Source: Deltaproteobacteria bacterium | Lineage (GTDB): Bacteria; Desulfobacterota_B; Binatia; Binatales; Binataceae | Direction: 5' to 3' | Assembly: GCA_021827465.1 (NCBI GenBank) | Contig: JAKAVX010000251.1 | Location: 1 to 5,053 of the forward strand | Length of the DNA: 5,053 nucleotides | Shown here: piece by piece, positions 1-5,053 of the stretch | Numbering within the stretch: position 1 is the stretch's first letter | How the letters are laid out: each line of letters opens with the position of its first letter | Made by a program: the position numbers and the translations under genes | Notes under the pieces: generated by a model | Seen by the model: only the letters and a program-made list of their open reading frames with translations | What the model was told of the DNA's origin: nothing | The model's database searches: none

Positions 1-864
1 AACGAGGGCATCACCTTGCAGTAAGGCAACCTTGGTAAAGTGATCCAATTCTTCACCTAAGTATTCGGCCATCAAGTCAATCTGACGAAAGACCAGCTCC
101 ACCGGAGCGATTCGGATCTTTCGCCCGTACAAGCTACAAAATGTACAAAGACCTCCGCATCCATCTTGAACCTTGAGCGGGATGGCGTGGTAATGGTCGA
201 GGGCCAGCTCGGGGGGTTCCACGGGGATGTGGCCGCTGATTCCGAGTATCTCGTGAAATCTTGCCGCCTCCGCGTCCAATTCGGTATGCGTCCTGAGGGG
301 CAACTTTCGGAACGCGTCGAGAAGGCGTTCGGTCAATGGGTCGTTTTGCTGCGTATTCATGGCAGATAAAGCCCTGACGAAGTCGTCCAAAGTACGCATG
401 GCGGCTTGATAGAGGGCATCTTGCGCTTCCACGATTTCGAGGCGATACGTTAGGTGGCTACTCTCGTACTTATCGATCCACTTTGCTCGTAGCCACGTTC
501 CGCCGATCAGACGGTGTATTTCCGGGCGATAGCGAGGATAAGCAAGCAGGCTGAACTCTTGCGTCGGCGCCGAGATTTCAAACGGACCCCACCGAGCACC
601 AGTGTACGATGCGTTAAGGAGTCTTCCTTGGGTGTCGAAGTTGAGGAGCCATAACCCATCGCCGTAACCGGCGGCTCGAATAGTTGCCTTGTACGTCCTT
701 GCGATACCGAAGGCCTCGAAGGCAAGACCGTTCGACCACAAGTCATACGAATATTTAAATTTATCTCTTGGTGGAATCTGCGCTAGTTCGATCATCCAAC
801 CATTGGGCAGTCGTCCCAATGACACCCAAGGCATCGAGTTGAGGCCGTCTAAAATGTTCACCAT
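1..864 (-). CDS. Radical SAM protein, 3' end cut off by the window edge
   Basis: Reading the minus strand leftwards from a stop codon at 936-934, one frame stays open to base 1, so the gene continues outside the window. From the ATG at 864 it gives 288 residues. Residues 236-243 read CGGLCTFC, the CX3CX2C motif that binds the [4Fe-4S] cluster and S-adenosylmethionine in radical SAM enzymes. It is followed by SLYGRK and a helix-like stretch (VELVFRQIDLMAEYLG), as expected for the start of the barrel. The first ~230 residues are a separate soluble region rich in Trp, Tyr and Arg that I do not recognise; I see no B12-binding DxHxxG. The start is uncertain: none of ATG 864, ATG 834, GTG 900 or TTG 891 has a well-spaced ribosome binding site. 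It lies about 106 bp downstream of the 101-residue gene on the same strand, so co-transcription is likely. The radical SAM call is firm; the substrate and reaction are unknown. Confidence 0.85.
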   Translation of the reverse strand, partial: MVNILDGLNSMPWVSLGRLPNGWMIELAQIPPRDKFKYSYDLWSNGLAFEAFGIARTYKATIRAAGYGDGLWLLNFDTQGRLLNASYTGARWGPFEISAPTQEFSLLAYPRYRPEIHRLIGGTWLRAKWIDKYESSHLTYRLEIVEAQDALYQAAMRTLDDFVRALSAMNTQQNDPLTERLLDAFRKLPLRTHTELDAEAARFHEILGISGHIPVEPPELALDHYHAIPLKVQDGCGGLCTFCSLYGRKIRIAPVELVFRQIDLMAEYLGEELDHFTKVALLQGDALV

Positions 865-970
865 GGCCAGTGTATCTGCCGTCTTTGGCAAACCTCGCAC
901 TGTTGAATCCAGAATCCGCAGTGTATCGATTGTTTAGTGGCACCCCCGAATCTCCGTGAACGGCCGCGCG

Positions 971-1276
971 CTATCGAACGTACCCGAGGTCCTTGAGAAC
1001 GCCGATGGCTGTGGTCGGGCGCTCGTCAGAGACTAAGGTCCTGTAGTCGCTCGTAAGTGTCACTTGGTCAGGGCGCACAACCCCCTCTTCGATCAGCTCC
1101 ACGATTCGTTCAAGATGAGAACGATGTATTGCTCCTTCGGGGACAGCGCCCCATTTGAAGTAAATCGCTTCCTCAGTCACCCTGAGGATCTCGAAAGCCC
1201 GTGACCCAACTATGTGGCGAACTTTGGTACCTGGCTTGTACTTCTCTTTCACCATGTTCCAATCCAGTGGAACCAT
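971..1276 (-). CDS. Hypothetical protein, 101 residues
   Basis: I do not recognise a family for this protein. It is soluble, with no signal peptide, membrane segment or cysteine. The N-terminal half (about residues 10-45, with KPGTKVRHIVG then FEILRVTEEAIYFKWG) looks like a small beta-barrel. The middle (HLERIVELIEEGVV, about residues 54-67) is probably a helix. The C-terminus (RPTTAIGVLKDLGYV) resembles a short helical cap. The gene is very likely real. The ATG is preceded by GGGAGG at six bases, a TATAAT lies at 1314-1309, and the frame ends cleanly with TAG at 973-971. It sits directly upstream of the radical SAM gene on the same strand, so a functional link (accessory or regulatory) is possible, but that is inference from position only. 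Confidence 0.75.
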   Translation of the reverse strand: MVPLDWNMVKEKYKPGTKVRHIVGSRAFEILRVTEEAIYFKWGAVPEGAIHRSHLERIVELIEEGVVRPDQVTLTSDYRTLVSDERPTTAIGVLKDLGYVR

Positions 1277-1282
1277 AAATCG

Positions 1283-1288
1283 CCTCCC
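1283..1288 (-). promoter_or_regulatory. Strong Shine-Dalgarno site of the 101-residue gene
   Basis: On the minus strand the sequence reads GGGAGGCGATTTATG. GGGAGG is a near-ideal match to the 16S rRNA tail and stands six bases from the ATG. This is the best ribosome binding site in the window, and it fixes the start at 1276. Confidence 0.85.
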
Positions 1289-1308
1289 TTGTTCGGCGTA
1301 GCGACGAA

Positions 1309-1337
1309 ATTATAACGCATCACGGTCCAATTAGGAT
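1309..1337 (-). promoter_or_regulatory. Candidate sigma-70-like promoter of the 101-residue gene
   Basis: A perfect TATAAT lies at 1314-1309 on the minus strand, 33 bases from the start codon. Initiation about seven bases downstream would leave a leader of roughly 25 nt that includes the GGGAGG site. The hexamer 17 bases upstream (1337-1332, ATCCTA) is a poor -35 box, and TTGGAC at 1330-1325 is too close at 10 bases. The -10 box is therefore the only good element, and an activator may be needed. This is inferred from sequence alone. Confidence 0.45.
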
Positions 1338-1381
1338 AGCGTTGAAGAGCGGTTTGGAAAGCTACCCAAAGGAGGTCATGG

Positions 1382-1615
1382 TTGGCGCGTCGATCTCCGA
1401 CCGAGAAGCTCAACCCCCGCCGATGGATGCGCTGCGCAAGGAACAATGATGCGGCGCGGCAGATTGTGGAAGCGCATGGCCATAAGAGATTCGGAGAGTC
1501 CGGTTTTCAAGATGAAGAGCTTGCGATTGCAGCCCTCACGTCTTTCCCAACCAAGTCAAGGCGGCGTAAGGTGCGTGTCCGCCACCGTCGCCAACGTCGC
1601 GCAAGGCGCGGTTAA
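1382..1615 (+). CDS. Doubtful small Arg-rich ORF, 77 residues, TTG start
   Basis: This is the only plus-strand frame with a credible initiation signal: GGAGG at 1371-1375 lies six bases before TTG 1382. The product would be very basic, with an ordinary middle section (AARQIVEAHGHKRFGESGFQ) and an extreme tail (KSRRRKVRVRHRRQRRARRG). It would be divergent from the 101-residue gene, and I know no family for it. An ATG at 1378 also follows the GGAGG but too closely, and it gives only 23 codons. A second overlapping frame (1446-1712, 88 residues) has no ribosome binding site. The Arg-rich tail could simply be CG-rich noncoding DNA read in this frame, so the call is weak. Confidence 0.25.
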   Translation: MARRSPTEKLNPRRWMRCARNNDAARQIVEAHGHKRFGESGFQDEELAIAALTSFPTKSRRRKVRVRHRRQRRARRG

Positions 1616-1970
1616 ACACGCGGTCATCTGCCCATGTCCTAACCGTGAGACGTCTTGTCTGAGGGCCACTATTGCGTTTAACAAGACAACAGCTACAAAA
1701 GAGTTCCTATGACGGCCGTCGTGCGGCGTGTGTAATTCGCCATGCCGTTCCCCACTATGCATGCGCTGCTCGCTTAGGTCATCTCGACCAAGGCAAAGGC
1801 AGCATCTATTGCCAGGATAGATACTAAAACAGCACTCACTCTAGTGCCCTCGCCAAGGCAGAACAGGTTCACGAGTCGCCCGTTTTCTCAACTGCCTGCC
1901 AACTGTCAACTCGCTTGGGATCCTGCCGCTAATCGTTGACACTATCCGGAAGGTTAACGGTTTCGTCGGC
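1616..1970. other. Intergenic region with no supported gene
   Basis: This 355-bp stretch lies downstream of the permease gene, and I find no convincing gene on either strand. It contains a 10-bp palindrome (GACGGCCGTC, 1711-1720), a 7-bp inverted repeat (GTCTTGT 1652-1658 with ACAAGAC 1681-1687), and a short AT-rich hairpin (ATCTAT 1804-1809 with ATAGAT 1817-1822). None has a following T-tract, so I do not call a terminator for the permease operon. No tRNA-like cloverleaf was recognised. Short frames exist on both strands but lack initiation signals. Confidence 0.5.
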
Positions 1971-3131
1971 TCACCTGTCGTATTCAGTCTCGATTGCCCC
2001 AGTGGACAATTCCGTGAATGCTGAGGGGACTCGGCTGCGCTTACAGTAAAGCGCCGCCACGGCCCACGTAGTGAGCATCAGACCTACAATAAAGAACCCG
2101 AGTGTCTCGAAGTTCAATTCTATGACCGCGGTCCAGATGGGGCCGGTCAGTTGCAATCGGTGGCTTAAAAGCTGCAGCCACTCGATCCCGGCCACACTGA
2201 AAGCCACTAACACGGACATCCACGTGATGGTGAGGTTGAAAATGAGTTTGGCGTTTATGTCACCACTCGCCCAATCGTACGCTTTTGCCATCAGAATCCC
2301 GTCGGCGCTGTCTACTAGGGTCATCCCCGCCGCGAAGAGCAGCGGCAGCAGCATTACCGCCCACAACGCGATGTGCTGGCCGGCCGCAGTGGCAGTGGAT
2401 ACGCCAAAAAGCGCAGCTTCGGAGGCCGTATCGAACCCGACGGCGAAGAGCATGCCAACCAGGAGCATCTTCCAGCTCGCGTCGATGTGGCGTTGGAAAA
2501 AAAGCACCAGGCGGCCGTAGGCTCCGCTCAGCGCCGTCGCTTTGGCTGCGTGCGCCACACTGGCCGCGCGGCTCCGATTGCCCTGGTTCGCGCGCAACTG
2601 CAGCCAAAGATGCCGTACGACTACGAGATTGAGAAGCCCGATGATCGTCAAAAAACCGGCCGAGGCCACGCGACTAATAAGATAGCCAAGTGCTTGCGCC
2701 GAGCGCCGCATGCCAAAAGGCCCACTTACCAGCATTACTAAGCCCAGCGAAAGCACATAGACAACCACGGAATGCCCTAACGCGAAGAAGAACCCAACGG
2801 CGACGGGCCTCTGGCCGTCCTGTCGAAGTTTGCGCGTAACATTATCGATCGCTGCAATGTGATCGGCATCGAACGCATGCTGCAAACCGAGGGAATACGC
2901 CAGCACCCCTGTCCAGAGCATGCTGTGGTAGGCGCGCCCCACCACCGCGAACACTATCCAACTCAACAAATTGAAGAGAACGAGCCCCCCCACCAGCAGC
3001 TTCAAACGCGGTGGCGAGGTTGACTGCGAGGGCGAACTCAAACCAAGTTCATCCGTTCCGCCCGAACCCGCGGGTACGGCGGCTTTGGATTTCAAAGTCC
3101 TTCGCCCAGAAGAACCACACAGCGCTTCCAT
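1971..3131 (-). CDS. Nickel/cobalt permease, HoxN/HupN/NixA (NiCoT) family
   Basis: This is an inner-membrane secondary transporter for Ni2+ and/or Co2+ uptake. Its 386 residues carry the family signatures: HAFDADHIAAIDN at 85-97 (the HX4DH metal-recognition helix), FALGHSVVV at 116-124, GFDTASEAALFG at 232-243 and GMTLVDSADGILM at 269-281. About eight membrane segments can be seen, near 46-64, 70-97, 110-135, 154-175, 222-245, 254-278, 297-320 and 334-362. Residues 1-42 form a hydrophilic Ser/Gly/Pro-rich extension ahead of the first segment, which makes the protein somewhat longer than the usual 330-350 residues. No clear ribosome binding site precedes the ATG. The start lies nine bases after the stop of the preceding gene, so translational coupling is plausible, but a start further inside the extension cannot be excluded. 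It is the last gene of the metal cluster. Sequence alone does not separate nickel from cobalt preference. Confidence 0.95.
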   Translation of the reverse strand: MEALCGSSGRRTLKSKAAVPAGSGGTDELGLSSPSQSTSPPRLKLLVGGLVLFNLLSWIVFAVVGRAYHSMLWTGVLAYSLGLQHAFDADHIAAIDNVTRKLRQDGQRPVAVGFFFALGHSVVVYVLSLGLVMLVSGPFGMRRSAQALGYLISRVASAGFLTIIGLLNLVVVRHLWLQLRANQGNRSRAASVAHAAKATALSGAYGRLVLFFQRHIDASWKMLLVGMLFAVGFDTASEAALFGVSTATAAGQHIALWAVMLLPLLFAAGMTLVDSADGILMAKAYDWASGDINAKLIFNLTITWMSVLVAFSVAGIEWLQLLSHRLQLTGPIWTAVIELNFETLGFFIVGLMLTTWAVAALYCKRSRVPSAFTELSTGAIETEYDR

Positions 3132-3140
3132 ATGTAGATT

Positions 3141-3458
3141 TCAGCCGCTCGCTTGTGAGGCACCAGCCAGGATGACATTCTCGATCTCCGACCAGGTGCC
3201 CGTCGGGTTTGGAAACCGGGTTTTATCCATCGCAACGCCGCTTGCAATGTTAGTGTCGAATGACTTCCCGGAATTGAAAGCCCCGACCACAAGACATTGG
3301 ATCAGGTCGTCGGGTATGTTTTCCAATATCATCTCAGCGCCACACACAAGGCGGATCTTGACACGCCATCTCGTGCGCGATACCCGCTCGTAAGTATGGG
3401 TCGCGATGTCCGTCCACGCGATCGAATCAAATAGCTGGATTCGGCTGTCGATATACAT
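3141..3458 (-). CDS. Uncharacterised 105-residue protein of the metal cluster
   Basis: I do not recognise a family. The product is soluble, probably beta-rich in its first half (RIQLFDSIAWTDI and RWRVKIRLVCGAEMILENIP), with two cysteines (C39 and C55) and no CxxC or His-rich metal motif. It has no signal peptide or membrane helix. The start is well supported: AAGGATGAGG lies at 3472-3463, with GAGG four bases from the ATG. The gene begins 23 bases after the ferredoxin stop and ends nine bases before the permease start. It is therefore enclosed in a probable operon for Ni/Co handling, and a role in metal delivery, sensing or permease regulation is a guess from position only. Confidence 0.7.
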   Translation of the reverse strand: MYIDSRIQLFDSIAWTDIATHTYERVSRTRWRVKIRLVCGAEMILENIPDDLIQCLVVGAFNSGKSFDTNIASGVAMDKTRFPNPTGTWSEIENVILAGASQASG

Positions 3459-3462
3459 GGCG

Positions 3463-3472
3463 CCTCATCCTT
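3463..3472 (-). promoter_or_regulatory. Ribosome binding site of the 105-residue gene
   Basis: AAGGATGAGG on the minus strand offers two overlapping Shine-Dalgarno matches. AAGGA stands nine bases, and GAGG four bases, before the ATG at 3458. It supports the reality and start of an otherwise unrecognised gene. Confidence 0.65.
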
Positions 3473-3481
3473 CCAGACTGG

Positions 3482-3901
3482 TCAGTGAAGCTTGCCTGGG
3501 TCGATGCGGAGAACTAGATGCTCAACGCGTCTTCCCAGGATCAAATGCTTGCGTAGTATCTCCTCGATATCCTCATTGCTACGGTAGGAATAAGCCACAC
3601 CTTCAGGATAAACGATCATCACGGGTCCGAATTCACAAAGACTAAGGCAGCCAGCGTGATTGATCCGTATTCGGCAGGTCCCCTGGGTGAGGCCGAGCGC
3701 CATGGCACGCCTGCACATGTAATCGCAGAGTTGCCGCGCGCCTTTGCCCGCACAGCAGCCTCGCAAGTGGCCGTCAGGGCGTTCGTTTATGCAACAGAAC
3801 ACGTGAGCTTCATAAATATACGGAGGGTCGCCAAGGAGCCTCCTCGAGGAACCTCGCCGAGCGTCGCTGGACGTTTCGGAAGCCGCCATTTCAAAAGTCA
3901 T
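3482..3901 (-). CDS. Thioredoxin-like [2Fe-2S] ferredoxin
   Basis: This is a small electron-transfer or redox-sensing protein of the (2Fe-2S) ferredoxin type seen in COG3411 and the NuoE-like fold. The core matches the family pattern: HVFCCINERPDGH then RGCCAGKG, a helix, RIRINHAGCLSLCEFGP and MIVYPEGVAY, ending ILRKHLILGRRVEHLVL. In 139-residue numbering the likely cluster ligands are C37, C50, C85 and C89, spaced CX12C...CX3C as in the Aquifex-type ferredoxin. Extra cysteines at 36, 49, 59, 63 and 76 make it unusually Cys-rich. I prefer ATG 3901, which has GGGGAG ten bases upstream. A GTG at 3940 would add 13 residues and start three bases after the GTPase stop. Residues 1-30 are a variable, basic, Ser/Arg-rich leader. 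Its position after the GTPase gene suggests it works with metal insertion, but its redox partner is unknown. Confidence 0.88.
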   Translation of the reverse strand: MTFEMAASETSSDARRGSSRRLLGDPPYIYEAHVFCCINERPDGHLRGCCAGKGARQLCDYMCRRAMALGLTQGTCRIRINHAGCLSLCEFGPVMIVYPEGVAYSYRSNEDIEEILRKHLILGRRVEHLVLRIDPGKLH

Positions 3902-3943
3902 CGTTGCGCGACTCCCCAAGATGTCCCGCGGCAGGACCACGCT

Positions 3944-4939
3944 TCAAGTCGCGACACACGCTGCTAAACCTTGCTGGAACGCGTCGCGATCCAGGCTGCG
4001 GCCTATCACCACAAACTCTGTGCGTTTCCGTTCGCTGGGCCGCCAAACGCGATCCGGCCGCATAGAGCTAAGCATCCGAACACTCTGGAAGACCAAGCGC
4101 TCTGGGAACCCTCTAGCATAAAACAAGCCCTTAGTCCGATAGACGTCTTGGCCGTTCTCGGCAAGGACCGACTGCATCCACAGCATAAACTTATTGATGT
4201 CGATGGGTCGCTCCTCATAAACTACGAAGGAGCCGACCGAAAGATCATGCTGATGCTGCAAGTTGTCCAGAAACGTAGGATCCACCTGAAGTTTCGCCTC
4301 TAGCCCGAAGGCGCCCGTGTCAATGATCAAACCGAGATCGACGACTCCTTGGCACGTGTGATGAATCGTGGCCATCGGATTGAACGTCCGGATCTTTCTC
4401 TCCACGCGCTCCAGGTTCCCGGCGGAAACCAAGTCTATCTTGTTAATCAGGATGATATCCGCGAAGGCGATTTGCTCGACGGCTTCGTTGCTGCGCAGAT
4501 TGTGCTCCAAGTTAACCGGGTCAACGACGGTAATGAACGAATCGAGCCGGATGGCTGATTTGACCTCGTTAGAAACAAAGAAGGTCGAGGCCACCGGCGC
4601 GGGATCCGCCAGCCCTGTGGTTTCGATCAAAATCCCGTCGAGCTGGCCAGCCCGCTGGGTTAGTCGTCCCAAGGTCGCGATCAGATCACCCCGCACCGTG
4701 CAACAGAGGCAGCCATTGTTGAATTCGATAAGCTGCTCATCCTCGTCGCGAACGACGAGCTGGCCATCAATACTAACTTGACCGAACTCATTTACGATGA
4801 CAGCAACCTTCTGACCGTGCCTAGCGCTGAGGATGTGGTTGACCAAGGTCGTTTTACCCGACCCTAGAAACCCGGTTACAACCGTGACCGGAATCCGATC
4901 GTCAACTCGCTGACCTCGCATATAGCTCTGCTGACTCAT
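3944..4939 (-). CDS. CobW/COG0523-family metal-chaperone GTPase
   Basis: This is a cytosolic P-loop GTPase of the CobW/YeiR/ZNG1 group, which delivers or inserts Zn, Co, Ni or related metals into target proteins. In 331-residue numbering the motifs are, in order: Walker [10 protein letters not shown] (23-31), NEFG (50-53), the metal-binding CXCC motif as CLCC (77-80), Walker B-like ETTGLADP (106-113), and base-specifying NKID (166-169). A CobW C-terminal domain follows ([21 protein letters not shown], then KGLFYARG and [15 protein letters not shown]). The His-rich linker of many relatives is reduced here to QHQHD. I chose ATG 4939 because GAAGGA precedes it (spacing only three bases) and because it leaves the usual short lead to Walker A. 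GTG starts at 4990 or 4984 would add 15-17 residues. Length is normal. It is the first gene of the cluster, so Ni or Co is the likely cargo, but the metal and client are inferred. Confidence 0.95.
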   Translation of the reverse strand: MSQQSYMRGQRVDDRIPVTVVTGFLGSGKTTLVNHILSARHGQKVAVIVNEFGQVSIDGQLVVRDEDEQLIEFNNGCLCCTVRGDLIATLGRLTQRAGQLDGILIETTGLADPAPVASTFFVSNEVKSAIRLDSFITVVDPVNLEHNLRSNEAVEQIAFADIILINKIDLVSAGNLERVERKIRTFNPMATIHHTCQGVVDLGLIIDTGAFGLEAKLQVDPTFLDNLQHQHDLSVGSFVVYEERPIDINKFMLWMQSVLAENGQDVYRTKGLFYARGFPERLVFQSVRMLSSMRPDRVWRPSERKRTEFVVIGRSLDRDAFQQGLAACVAT

Positions 4940-4952
4940 GCTTCCTTCACCG

Positions 4953-4993
4953 GGGGTGAGCGCAACTCCGCAGGGCGTCGTCACGCTCACCCC
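4953..4993 (-). promoter_or_regulatory. Perfect 10-bp inverted repeat before the GTPase gene
   Basis: GGGGTGAGCG (4953-4962) and CGCTCACCCC (4984-4993) are exact inverse complements separated by 21 bases, with arm centres 31 bases apart. The element ends 13 bases before the preferred ATG at 4939. In RNA it would be a GC-rich hairpin next to the ribosome binding site. In DNA it could be an operator with half-sites about three helical turns apart. No T-tract follows, so it is not an ordinary terminator. If translation began at GTG 4990, most of it would be coding. The function is inferred. Confidence 0.55.
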
Positions 4994-5004
4994 TTTCGTG
5001 GAAT

Positions 5005-5041
5005 GAAAGCCGTCGGCGACTTGGCACAGCTAACGGCTTTC
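5005..5041. repeat. 9-bp inverted repeat upstream of the metal cluster
   Basis: GAAAGCCGT (5005-5013) and ACGGCTTTC (5033-5041) form a perfect 9-bp inverted repeat with a 19-base spacer, arm centres 28 bases apart. It lies just beyond the first inverted repeat, in the presumed promoter region of the cluster. It could be a regulator binding site, or a weak hairpin ending an upstream transcript, although no T-tract is present on either strand. I could not identify -35 and -10 boxes here. Confidence 0.4.
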
Positions 5042-5053
5042 CCCGGAACAGTT

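Noticed and set aside
742..748. TCATAC, which resembles a NikR half-site
   Set aside because: There is no partner GTATGA at the required distance, and it sits inside the radical SAM coding sequence.
166..943. Short frames at 166-369 (+), 507-746 (-), 689-937 (+) and 761-943 (-)
   Set aside because: All overlap the continuous minus-strand radical SAM frame, which has a recognisable CX3CX2C motif. They are out-of-frame shadows.
1556..1762. Minus-strand 68-residue frame in the intergenic region
   Set aside because: It has no ribosome binding site, no family resemblance, and overlaps equally weak plus-strand frames.
1804..1822. Possible terminator hairpin (ATCTAT / ATAGAT)
   Set aside because: The stem is short and AT-rich with no T-tract, about 150 bases past the permease stop.
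1866..1880. AGGTTCACGAG as a possible tRNA T-arm
   Set aside because: It departs from the GTTCRA consensus, and no acceptor stem or anticodon arm could be placed around it.
2071..2741. Several long plus-strand frames (e.g. 2071-2520, 2285-2632, 2373-2741) opposite the permease gene
   Set aside because: They lie wholly within the clearly homologous permease CDS on the other strand and encode low-complexity Arg/Ala-rich products with no initiation signal.
3656..4781. Plus-strand frames at 3656-3967, 3971-4303, 4349-4558 and 4368-4781
   Set aside because: They lie mostly opposite the strongly supported ferredoxin and GTPase genes and have no family resemblance of their own.
4953..4993. GTGAGCG / CGCTCAC arms resemble half-sites of the ideal lac operator
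   Set aside because: The halves are 21 bases apart rather than adjacent, and no LacI-type regulator is in the window, so the likeness is probably chance.

Overview
This 5-kb window looks like bacterial chromosome of moderate-to-high GC, judged by eye. All well-supported genes lie on the minus strand. There is no rRNA, tRNA or other phylogenetic marker, so the host cannot be named. A Ni/Co permease beside a CobW-type GTPase and a [2Fe-2S] protein fits a bacterium that assembles nickel or cobalt enzymes (urease, [NiFe]-hydrogenase, B12 enzymes), but no such enzyme is in view.

Right half (about 5041 down to 1971): a compact four-gene minus-strand cluster. It encodes a COG0523/CobW-family P-loop GTPase, a thioredoxin-like [2Fe-2S] ferredoxin, an unrecognised 105-residue protein and a HoxN/NixA-type nickel/cobalt transporter. 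Gaps between genes are only about 9-42 bp, so they are probably one transcription unit. The obvious reading is a metal-supply module: the permease imports Ni2+ or Co2+, the GTPase acts as a metallochaperone or insertase, and the ferredoxin supplies redox or sensing. The 105-residue protein is the unknown member. Two perfect inverted repeats lie in tandem just upstream of the GTPase start and are candidate regulatory elements.

Middle (1277-1970): about 700 bp with no convincing gene. It holds a possible promoter and a strong ribosome binding site for the minus-strand gene to its left. It also holds one doubtful Arg-rich plus-strand small ORF with a well-placed GGAGG.

Left (1-1276): a 101-residue hypothetical gene (1276 to 971), followed on the same strand by a long reading frame that runs off the left edge. 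The latter is a radical SAM protein cut by the window, with a CX3CX2C cluster motif at 159-136 preceded by about 230 residues of unrecognised N-terminal sequence. Because it has no stop codon in the window, a simple ORF scan misses it and shows only short out-of-frame shadows. The two genes are probably co-transcribed.
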